This document shows positions 1 through 6,904 of a stretch of 64,000 nt of DNA, one piece after another. Location of the stretch: NCBI RefSeq assembly GCF_023516715.1, contig NZ_JAMGSI010000002.1:1178001-1242000 (forward strand). The letters are read 5' to 3'. The translations under genes and the position numbers were made by a program. The notes under the pieces were generated by a model. That model ran no database searches. It worked only from the letters and a program-made list of their open reading frames with translations, and had not been told where the DNA came from. The stretch comes from Akkermansia massiliensis (GTDB taxonomy: Bacteria; Verrucomicrobiota; Verrucomicrobiia; Verrucomicrobiales; Akkermansiaceae). Numbering within the stretch: the first letter of the stretch is position 1; each line of letters begins with the position of its first letter.

Positions 1-154
1 CATCCAGTCCCTTGCTTTCCCTCAGTTGGTCCGCAATGTTCATGGCGCGCCGGATGCCGATGTCCGCAGTAACCAGGTCCGCTTCCAGTTCATCCCAGTC
101 TATCCGGGAACCGCGGGAGAATTTGGTGAAGAGTTTTTTAAAGAATCCAGCCAT
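1..154 (-). CDS. ftsY: Signal recognition particle receptor FtsY (N-terminal fragment)
   Basis: Only the first 51 codons are in the window; the gene runs off the left edge. The protein starts MAGFFKKLFTKFSRG and continues with an acidic/helical stretch (IDWDELEADLVTADIG) typical of the N domain that precedes the GTPase domain of FtsY, the membrane-associated SRP receptor. It begins 15 bp after the nusB stop on the same strand, so it is probably the last gene of the glnS-ribBA-ribH-nusB-ftsY unit. The family call rests on the N-domain pattern alone, because the GTPase motifs lie outside the window. The short leader before the N domain means there is no long acidic A domain as in E. coli. Confidence 0.8.
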   Translation of the reverse strand, partial: MAGFFKKLFTKFSRGSRIDWDELEADLVTADIGIRRAMNIADQLRESKGLD

Positions 155-169
155 GGTACAGGGTAGTGG

Positions 170-1063
170 TTACGCCGGGCGTTCCGTTTTTGAGATGCCG
201 GCCAGCACGCCGTTGACGAAGCGGGGGGATTCCGCGGAGGAGAAGCGTTCCGCCAGGCGGATGGCTTCCGAGATGACGATGGGGGCGGCCAGGTCTTTGC
301 GGTGAAGGAGTTCGTAGGCGCCCAGGCGCAGGATGGCGCGGTCAATGGCGCTGACGCGTTCCGGAGAGTAGTTTTCCAGGGTGCCGTTGATGGCGGCGTC
401 CAGTTCGTCCCGGCGGCGCAGAATGTCTTCTCCCAGGGCTTTGGCTTCACGGTAGAGTTCATCCGCATCCTTTCCGGCTTCCACCACTTTTTTCATTTCC
501 GCCAGGGAGGGGCGGCCGTCCGGGTGGATGAGGCAGTTGATGCGGTCGTTGATTTCCTGGAGCTTGTTGCAGGAGGAAACAAGGGGAGCCCAGATGCCGT
601 TGTAGGCAGGGAAGTCCTTGAGGGCATCCAGCAGGCGGCGGCGCATCTGCATCAGGGTGGTGTTGAGTTCCTGCGCGGCGTCACAGGCGGCGGAAAGCGC
701 GCCTTTGTCATTGGAGGGGTCTTCGTACAGGTTTTTTTTCAGTTGGAGCAGGGAGGCGTTGAATTCCCCTTCCTTGACCAGCAGGTCCTGGAGCAGGTCG
801 CGGACGGGCAGGGTGAGGGGGTCGTGCTGAAGCTTGTCCGCCGTTTCCCGCGCACGGGTGACGAAGAGGCGCAGCTTGTCCGGATAGTCCCGGGTCAGGT
901 GGCCGGAGACGGCCTTGGCCCTGAGCTTGCAGTAGTCCCCGCGGAAGGGTTCCATCAGGATGTCCCAGATGCCTTCGTCCTGTTCCTGCTCCTCTTCCGG
1001 AGTCTGGGAGGTGGCGTAGAGGTATTGGAGGGCTGCTTGTCTGATTTGGTTGCGTGAGAGCAT
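170..1063 (-). CDS. nusB: NusB-family transcription antitermination factor with large internal insertion
   Basis: NusB binds BoxA RNA with S10 in antitermination complexes on rRNA operons. The N-terminus (MLSRNQIRQAALQYLYATS) and the C-terminal about 75 residues (AIDRAILRLGAYELL, ISEAIRLAERF, RFVNGVLAGI) match the two ends of the NusB fold. The protein is 297 residues against about 140 for typical NusB. The extra roughly 150 residues sit between the first helix and the conserved C-terminal half and look helical and charged (KLRAKAVSGHL, MRRRLLDAL). The start was chosen because the NusB homology begins exactly at this ATG; a longer in-frame ORF upstream overlaps ribH. It is 31 bp downstream of ribH and 15 bp upstream of ftsY. 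Confidence 0.88.
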   Translation of the reverse strand: MLSRNQIRQAALQYLYATSQTPEEEQEQDEGIWDILMEPFRGDYCKLRAKAVSGHLTRDYPDKLRLFVTRARETADKLQHDPLTLPVRDLLQDLLVKEGEFNASLLQLKKNLYEDPSNDKGALSAACDAAQELNTTLMQMRRRLLDALKDFPAYNGIWAPLVSSCNKLQEINDRINCLIHPDGRPSLAEMKKVVEAGKDADELYREAKALGEDILRRRDELDAAINGTLENYSPERVSAIDRAILRLGAYELLHRKDLAAPIVISEAIRLAERFSSAESPRFVNGVLAGISKTERPA

Positions 1064-1094
1064 GGCGGTAGAGAAGAGAGAGGGAGGATGTGCC

Positions 1095-1583
1095 TTATTG
1101 CCGGGAGAGGGAGTTGAGGAAGAGTTCCGCCATGCGGGCTGCGGTGCGGGCCGCTTCCCGGCCGCGGTTGAGCTGGGAGGCGATGCAGCGGGCAAAGGCC
1201 TGCTTTTCATCGTTCAGGAGAAGGACTTCATGAATGACGGGCGTGGTGAATTCCAGCGCGAGCCGCATCAGGGCCTGCGTGATGGTGGACCCGATGAGGT
1301 CCGCGTGGTCCGTGCTGCCGCGCAGGATGACTCCCAGGGCCACCACGGCGTCCGGGCGTTTTTCCGGAGAGCGGGAGAGAACGGATTTGATGGTGACCGG
1401 GATTTCAAAGGCTCCCGGTACGCGGATGATTTCCAGCCGGACTGCGGGGAGCACGGCTTCCAGTTCTTCCGAGCAGTTGTCTACCAGGGCCTGGGTGTAT
1501 TGCTCATTGTATTCCGAGGCGACGATGCTGATTTTGGCGCGCGTGCCCGTGGCGCGCTGGCGGCGTGGAAGTTCCGTGGACAT
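1095..1583 (-). CDS. ribH: 6,7-dimethyl-8-ribityllumazine synthase
   Basis: Lumazine synthase condenses 5-amino-6-ribitylamino-uracil with 3,4-dihydroxy-2-butanone 4-phosphate, the penultimate step of riboflavin synthesis. The 162-residue length fits the family. Visible signatures are the substrate loop VPGAFEIPVTIK, the phosphate/catalytic segment ALGVILRGSTDHADLIG containing the conserved His, and the C-terminal LNDEKQAFAR helix region. It lies 24 bp downstream of ribBA, which supplies both precursors' early intermediates, so the two genes are probably cotranscribed. The start Met directly precedes a basic tail of about 15 residues before the first beta strand (AKISIVASEYN). Confidence 0.95.
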   Translation of the reverse strand: MSTELPRRQRATGTRAKISIVASEYNEQYTQALVDNCSEELEAVLPAVRLEIIRVPGAFEIPVTIKSVLSRSPEKRPDAVVALGVILRGSTDHADLIGSTITQALMRLALEFTTPVIHEVLLLNDEKQAFARCIASQLNRGREAARTAARMAELFLNSLSRQ

Positions 1584-1607
1584 GGAGGGATGGGATGGAG
1601 TGGGAGT

Positions 1608-2810
1608 TTACAGGATGTGGCCCAGCTTGCATTTTTTGGTAGCCAGGTATTTGCTGTTTTGTTCGTTGGGGGGGATGACGAGGGGAACCTGTTCCGTGAT
1701 TTTAATGCCGAAGCCTTCCAGCCCCACGATTTTCCGGGGGTTGTTGGTGAGCAGGCGCAATTGGTCCGCTCCCAGGTCATGCAGAATCTGGGCGCCGATG
1801 CCGTAGTCGCGAAGGTCGTCCGGGTAGCCGAGCTTGAGGTTGGCTTCCACAGTGTCCAGCCCCTGTTCCTGGAGCTTGTAGGCCTTGAGTTTTGCCGCCA
1901 GGCCGATGCCGCGGCCTTCCTGGCGCAGGTAGAGGAGCACGCCGCCTTCCTGCGCAATGCGGCGCATGGCGGTGTGGAGCTGGCTGCCGCAGTCGCACCG
2001 GCGGGAGCCGAAGACGTCCCCCGTAAGGCATTCGCTGTGCACGCGCACCAGCGTGGGCTTGTCCGGGGAGATTTCCCCGTGCACCAGGGCCAGGTGAAGG
2101 GCTCCGTCCAGATGGGATTCATAGAGGTGGCAAATGAAGTCGCCGTAGTCCGTGGGCATCTTGACGGTTTCCACCAGGCGTATCTGCTTTTCCTTGGCCC
2201 GGCGGTATTCGATAAGCTGGGCCACGGTGCAGGCTTTCAGGCCATGTTTTTTCTGGAAGCCGCCCAGGTCGCCGGTGCGGGCCATGGTGCCGTCTTCCTT
2301 CATGATTTCACAGCAGACGCCGGCAGGCTGGAGGGCCGCCATGCGCACGAGGTCGATGGTGGCTTCCGTATGGCCGGCGCGGCGCAGCACCCCGCCGGGA
2401 ACGGCTCGGAGAGGGAAGGTATGGCCTGGCTGCACAAAGTCATTGACGGTGGCCTTGGGGTCCGCCAGCGTGCGGATGGTCAGGGCGCGTTCCGCGGCGC
2501 TGATGCCCGTGGTGATGTCATGGGCCGCATCCACAGAGACGGTGAAGGCGGTGGACATGTTTTCCCGGTTGACGGAGGTCATGAGCGGGAGCTGGAGGGC
2601 GTCCGCCCGTTCCGGGGAAAGCGGGGCGCAGACGAGGCCCCTGGCGTGGGTGACCATGAAGTTGATGGCTTCCGTCGTAGCGAATTCGGCGGCAATGATG
2701 AGGTCAGCCTCGTTTTCACGACCGGGGTCGTCCGTAACGATGATCATCCGTCCCTGCCGTATTTCTTCCACGGCTTCGTCAACGGTGCAGAATTGAAGTT
2801 GGTTGTCCAT
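1608..2810 (-). CDS. ribBA: Bifunctional 3,4-dihydroxy-2-butanone 4-phosphate synthase / GTP cyclohydrolase II
   Basis: This fusion provides both entry reactions of riboflavin synthesis. Residues about 1-205 form the RibB domain, with the DDPGRENEADLI metal/substrate motif and the conserved HTEATIDLVRMAALQPAG segment. Residues about 210-400 form RibA, with the Zn-binding cysteines in CLTGDVFGSRRCDCG and the catalytic LRQEGRGIGLAAK loop. The 400-residue length is typical for RibBA. It starts 23 bp downstream of the glnS stop and ends 24 bp before ribH. I see no FMN riboswitch (RFN element) in the upstream intergenic DNA, so flavin feedback at this locus is not evident. RibD and RibE homologues are not in the window. 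Confidence 0.96.
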   Translation of the reverse strand: MDNQLQFCTVDEAVEEIRQGRMIIVTDDPGRENEADLIIAAEFATTEAINFMVTHARGLVCAPLSPERADALQLPLMTSVNRENMSTAFTVSVDAAHDITTGISAAERALTIRTLADPKATVNDFVQPGHTFPLRAVPGGVLRRAGHTEATIDLVRMAALQPAGVCCEIMKEDGTMARTGDLGGFQKKHGLKACTVAQLIEYRRAKEKQIRLVETVKMPTDYGDFICHLYESHLDGALHLALVHGEISPDKPTLVRVHSECLTGDVFGSRRCDCGSQLHTAMRRIAQEGGVLLYLRQEGRGIGLAAKLKAYKLQEQGLDTVEANLKLGYPDDLRDYGIGAQILHDLGADQLRLLTNNPRKIVGLEGFGIKITEQVPLVIPPNEQNSKYLATKKCKLGHIL

Positions 2811-2833
2811 AAAGGGGGTGAAAGGAGAGGAGG

Positions 2834-4513
2834 TTATTTTTGCTTTTTGGCCCAGGAGTCCTTAAGGGCCACGGTGCGGTTGAAGACGGCGCGTTTGCCC
2901 GGTACATGGTCCCTGCGGTCCGCCACAAAGTAGCCGAGGCGTTCAAACTGGCAGCGGAATTCAGGTTCCGCTTCAGCCAGGGATGGTTCCAGCTTGGCGT
3001 TCGTGATGACGGTCAGGGAGCTGGGATTCATGACGGAGAGGAAACCTTCTTCCGCGGCATCCGGGTTTTCTTCCGTGAAGAGGCGGTCGTAGATGCGGAT
3101 TTCACCGTCCACGGCGTCCCTGGTGCTTACCCAGTGGATGGCCGCCCGGCACTGGATTCCTTCCGGAGGGTTGGAGCCGATGGTGCCGGGGATATGCTCG
3201 CAGAAGATTTCCGTGATGTTTCCGTCCGCATCCTGCCGGTAGTCCGTACAGGTGATGCAGTAGCCGCCGCGGAGGCGCACTGTGCGGCCGGGAGCCAGTC
3301 GGAAGTATTTCTTGGGCGGGTCCAGCATGAAGTCGTCCCGTTCAATCCAGACTTCCCGGGTGATGGGAAGACGGCGGGTTCCTTCCTCCGGTTTTTCCGG
3401 ATTGTTCAGCACTTCCGCCATTTCCTCCGAGCCTTCCGGCAGAGTAGTGATGGTTACCTTGAGGGGATTGAGCACGGCCATGCGGCGCGGAGCGTTGGCG
3501 TTCAGGTCTTCCCTTACGCTGTATTCCAGCAGGGCCACGTCCGTGAAGCCGTTGAATTTGGTGATGCCTATGGTCTGGCAGAAGTTGCGGATGGCGGCGG
3601 GCGTGTAGCCGCGGCGGCGCATGCCGGAGACGGTGGGCATCCGGGGATCGTCCCAGCCGCTGACGTGCCCTTCCTGCACCAGCTGGAGCAGCTTGCGCTT
3701 GCTCATGACGGTGTAGGTGAGGTTGAGGCGGGCGAATTCCGTCTGGCGCGGGCGTGCCGGCACGGGGCAGTTTTCAATCACCCAGTCGTACAGGGGACGG
3801 TGGTTTTCAAATTCCAGCGTGCAGAGGGAGTGGGTGATGTGCTCGTAGGCATCCTCCAGCGGGTGGGCGAAGTCGTACATGGGATAGATGCACCATGTGC
3901 CGCCCGTGTTGTGGTGTTCCGCGAACATGATGCGGTACAGCACGGGGTCCCGCATGTTCATGTTGCTGGAGGCCATGTCTATTTTGGCGCGCAGAATGGC
4001 TTTTCCTTCCGGGATTTCCCCGTTTTTCATGGCCTGAAAGCGTGCCAGGTTTTCTTCCACGGAACGGTTCCGGTAGGGGGATTCCTGGCCGGGCACGTTC
4101 ACGTTGCCGCGCTGGGCGCGTATTTCCTCCACCGTCTGTTCGTCCACGTAGGCCAGTCCCTTGTTGATGAGGGCGACGGCGCATTCGTAAAAGAAATCGA
4201 ACATGTTGCTGGCAAAAAAGAGATTGTCCCCCCAGTCGAAGCCCAGCCAGCGGATGTCTTCCTGGATGCTGTCCACATATTCCTGGTCTTCCTTGCTGGG
4301 GTTGGTGTCGTCAAAGCGCAGGTGGCAGCGCGCGCCCGGAAATTCCTGGGCGATACCGAAATTGAGGCAGATGGATTTGGCATGTCCGATATGGAGGTAA
4401 CCATTGGGTTCCGGAGGAAAGCGGGTTACCGGTGCCTGATGCTTGCCGGAGGCAAGGTCATCAGAAATCATATCGCGGATGAAATCTCGGCGTTCGGCAG
4501 GCTGCAATGACAT
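2834..4513 (-). CDS. glnS: Glutaminyl-tRNA synthetase
   Basis: A class Ic aminoacyl-tRNA synthetase charging tRNA-Gln with glutamine. The 559-residue protein shows the class I HIGH motif (PEPNGYLHIGHAKS), the KMSKS equivalent VMSKRK, and the C-terminal GlnRS beta-barrel anticodon-binding region. The start MSLQPAERRDF was preferred over an in-frame ATG 12 codons upstream: the upstream ATG overlaps the -35 box, and a TTGCAG-17-TAGAAT promoter ends 7 bp before this ATG. A direct GlnRS is consistent with Verrucomicrobiota and implies the indirect GatCAB route is not the only source of Gln-tRNA. First gene of the five-gene minus-strand unit. Confidence 0.95.
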   Translation of the reverse strand: MSLQPAERRDFIRDMISDDLASGKHQAPVTRFPPEPNGYLHIGHAKSICLNFGIAQEFPGARCHLRFDDTNPSKEDQEYVDSIQEDIRWLGFDWGDNLFFASNMFDFFYECAVALINKGLAYVDEQTVEEIRAQRGNVNVPGQESPYRNRSVEENLARFQAMKNGEIPEGKAILRAKIDMASSNMNMRDPVLYRIMFAEHHNTGGTWCIYPMYDFAHPLEDAYEHITHSLCTLEFENHRPLYDWVIENCPVPARPRQTEFARLNLTYTVMSKRKLLQLVQEGHVSGWDDPRMPTVSGMRRRGYTPAAIRNFCQTIGITKFNGFTDVALLEYSVREDLNANAPRRMAVLNPLKVTITTLPEGSEEMAEVLNNPEKPEEGTRRLPITREVWIERDDFMLDPPKKYFRLAPGRTVRLRGGYCITCTDYRQDADGNITEIFCEHIPGTIGSNPPEGIQCRAAIHWVSTRDAVDGEIRIYDRLFTEENPDAAEEGFLSVMNPSSLTVITNAKLEPSLAEAEPEFRCQFERLGYFVADRRDHVPGKRAVFNRTVALKDSWAKKQK

Positions 4514-4520
4514 GGCGAAA

Positions 4521-4549
4521 ATTCTACTACCAAATTTCCTTCTCTGCAA
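4521..4549 (-). promoter_or_regulatory. Predicted sigma70-type promoter of glnS operon
   Basis: On the minus strand a TTGCAG -35 (4549-4544) is followed after 17 bp by a TAGAAT -10 (4526-4521). Only 7 bp separate the -10 from the glnS ATG, so the expected transcription start is at or next to the A of the start codon. No Shine-Dalgarno is present, which points to a leaderless transcript. Confidence 0.6.
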
Positions 4550-4937
4550 GCGTGTTCACTCGGAATGACATGGGGAGGAATACGGCGGATAAAGAGAGTT
4601 TTTTATCTTTTCCCGGAAGGCACCGGTTATAAAATTTAAATAATTTATATATAGGAATGTTTGGGAATGTGGATTTCTGATGAAGGTTGGCTAAAAAATC
4701 CCCAGTCTTTTACTAGGAAAAAATGTTGTCGGCCGCTTCGCCTTGTGTTCAAGGTTCTGAGGAATGGTTGTCAGTTATAGAATATTTTAAATGTAAGATA
4801 CCTAGGTTAAATTTAAAGTTCAGGAAAAAAGAGGTGGAACAGGATGGTTCGGGAAAGCGGCTGAGCTGGAGTTCAATGGGACATCCTTGAAAATTTATGC
4901 AGAATAACCGGCAAAAGGAAAGTTTGAAAGACAGGTA
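4550..4937. other. AT-rich intergenic region between divergent glnS and zinc-ribbon gene
   Basis: About 390 bp between divergent transcription units, clearly richer in A+T than the flanking genes (for example the run around 4627-4660). I found no convincing ORF, tRNA or long inverted repeat. Apart from the glnS promoter at its left edge and the predicted promoter at its right edge, I see nothing assignable. Confidence 0.5.
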
Positions 4938-4965
4938 TTGCAAAAGAATCAAAAACGTGCATATT
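4938..4965 (+). promoter_or_regulatory. Predicted promoter of zinc-ribbon membrane protein gene
   Basis: TTGCAA (4938-4943), a 16 bp spacer and CATATT (4960-4965), ending 8 bp before the GTG start at 4974. There is no Shine-Dalgarno between the -10 and the start codon. The arrangement repeats the short-leader geometry of glnS. Confidence 0.4.
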
Positions 4966-4973
4966 GAACTCCG

Positions 4974-6560
4974 GTGAATCTGAATTGTCCACAGTGCAAA
5001 CGACATATCAATGTTCCTTCCGCTGCGGAGGGTTCCATGGTGAATTGCAGCAAATGCGGCCATGAGTTTCTTTGCGACAGGGAAAAGCTGATCCCCAAGA
5101 AGCCTTTTGCCAGGGCGAAGAAGGCCGTTACCGTGCATACCCCCAAAGACCGCCGGGAGGCCATTCAGAGCGCCTTGATGGAAACGGGGCTGATTCAACT
5201 GATGTGCCTTTGCGCCTCCCTGGTCATCGCCGCCGGCTGCGTCTGGCTTTTTTACAATGCCTCTTCCGAGATGGACGGGACCTTTTTCCTTTCCATGCTG
5301 CAGCAGCCTCAGCAAAAGGCGTTCGCCCTGTTTTTCGCCTGTCTTGCGGGGGGCTTGATGGCCTGCGCCGGACGCAGGCACAAGATTGTTTTCATTTTGC
5401 TGGGCTTTCTGGTGGCGGGGGGCATTGCCTCCCTGCCTTTCGTGTATCCGGTCAAAATGAATCCCTCCCTGCTCGGCGGGAAGGAAGCGGTCGCCCAGGC
5501 TGAGGAGGAGGAAGGCGTCTCCGGCTTTACCAGCATGAGCCTGGAACAACTGGCCGAACAGAACGCTTCCGTTCAGAATTACGGGGAAGGGGATTTGAAG
5601 CCCCTGTTTGCCGCCATTGACCGGAAAGAGGCCCAGGGTGTTCTGGGCGTGTGGGTGGTCGGGGTGAATGCGGCCAACCGGGACATGGTGAAGGCGTATT
5701 TGAAGAGGATGGCCCAGTCTGAAGACGAGCCGATTTTTTATGACCGCAAAGGCACGGGCGGCGGCTTGTTCGTTATTACTCCTACTCCCATCACGTTTAA
5801 GGAGTTTGTGGACGTGGTAGCCAAGATGGGGAACGTGACTTTGCAGGACAAGGAGCATTTCTTTGTGGAAGTGGTTCTGAACCGGGACAAGTTTGAAGCG
5901 CGCCCGGCTTCCGCCGCGTTGCAGGATGAACGCCACCAGTATTTCGTACTGGCCAATTTGAAGGAATTGTCCTGTCTGGACATCCGGCGCGTGATTGCCG
6001 CGGCAAAGCGTCTGGCTTCCGTGAAGCCGGACAAGATGCGCCATGAAGTTTCCGCCAAGCTGGTGGAGCTTCTCCGGGAGCCGTGGGGGCGTGATGCGGA
6101 GTATGTGACCGCTTTGGCTTCCGCCCTCGTCGTGTGGGCGGAGCCGGATAACACGGAGGCGCAGCGCGTGGTTTACTATGTGGCTACGGAGTTGAAGAAG
6201 GCGGACTGCGAGATTCCTGCCTCTCTGGTCAGGTTTTTGCTGCACGGTCCGGAGAAGAAGAGCTTTGCGCTGCTTCTGGATGAATGGAAAAAGGATCCCC
6301 AGAAGTGGGAGGACGAGTGCAAGGCCGTCGGTCCCACCGGGGAAGCCGACATTATCCGGCTGATGAACGAGTCGGACGATTTTGTGCTGAAACGTTCCGC
6401 CGCCCGTATTCTTGGGGAAATCGGTTCGGAGGCTTCCCTGTCCGCGCTAAAGGCTTTCACCCATGACGCCGACAACGAATTGCGCCTGTGCGCGGAGCTG
6501 TCCGTAAACCTGATTGAAAAGCGGCTGGGGATAGATTCTTCCGCGAAGAACCCCCAGTAG
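4974..6560 (+). CDS. Zinc-ribbon membrane protein with C-terminal HEAT-like region, function unknown
   Basis: 528 residues from a GTG start. Residues 1-35 carry two CxxC pairs (NCPQCKRH and NCSKCGHEF), a zinc ribbon of the MJ0042/thioredoxin-like type found at the N-terminus of many bacterial membrane proteins. Three hydrophobic segments follow at about 75-95, 110-125 and 133-152, then a soluble region of about 375 residues. The last 70 residues (VLKRSAARILGEIGSEASLSALKAF) look like a HEAT/PBS-lyase-type helical repeat. No enzymatic motif was recognised. It stands alone between the glnS operon and the MFS gene. A cytoplasmic zinc ribbon and a helical scaffold suggest a protein-interaction role, which is inference. 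Confidence 0.75.
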   Translation: MNLNCPQCKRHINVPSAAEGSMVNCSKCGHEFLCDREKLIPKKPFARAKKAVTVHTPKDRREAIQSALMETGLIQLMCLCASLVIAAGCVWLFYNASSEMDGTFFLSMLQQPQQKAFALFFACLAGGLMACAGRRHKIVFILLGFLVAGGIASLPFVYPVKMNPSLLGGKEAVAQAEEEEGVSGFTSMSLEQLAEQNASVQNYGEGDLKPLFAAIDRKEAQGVLGVWVVGVNAANRDMVKAYLKRMAQSEDEPIFYDRKGTGGGLFVITPTPITFKEFVDVVAKMGNVTLQDKEHFFVEVVLNRDKFEARPASAALQDERHQYFVLANLKELSCLDIRRVIAAAKRLASVKPDKMRHEVSAKLVELLREPWGRDAEYVTALASALVVWAEPDNTEAQRVVYYVATELKKADCEIPASLVRFLLHGPEKKSFALLLDEWKKDPQKWEDECKAVGPTGEADIIRLMNESDDFVLKRSAARILGEIGSEASLSALKAFTHDADNELRLCAELSVNLIEKRLGIDSSAKNPQ

Positions 6561-6867
6561 GGACGGCATCCGTTTCCGGAAGAGGGCGGGAGGTTTTTTA
6601 TGCCCGGTCTGATTGGGACGCGTCGCACCGCTCTTTTTTCAGCTGAATGGTTCACGGGGCCGGAGGGAAGGCGGCCGCGTTTTTTTCTTTTGCGGCTGTT
6701 TTTTCATGAAGATGCGGGGAAAATGGCAAGAGGTGTTTTTGGAGTCATTTTAAACGATCTTCCTTTCCTGTACGGCTTCCTAGTTGTTTCTTTTGTGATA
6801 TTTTTACCATTTGGGCGCATTTGAGGGGAGGAAAGTTGTTTTTGTCCCGGAAGCGTCTCTTTTTTGG
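6561..6867. other. Intergenic region with weak terminator-like hairpin
   Basis: About 300 bp between two plus-strand genes. A short stem (GGCCGC at 6673-6678 with GCGGCT at 6692-6697) around a T-rich loop is followed by six T residues at 6699-6704 and may terminate the upstream transcript. The remainder is T-rich with no ORF I can support. Confidence 0.4.
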
Positions 6868-6895
6868 TTGCGGAGAAAAGCCAATTTACTAGAAT
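6868..6895 (+). promoter_or_regulatory. Predicted promoter of MFS sugar transporter gene
   Basis: TTGCGG (6868-6873), 16 bp spacer and TAGAAT (6890-6895), 9 bp before the ATG at 6905. The predicted leader is only a few nucleotides long and has no Shine-Dalgarno. Confidence 0.5.
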
Positions 6896-6904
6896 GCAAC
6901 GACC

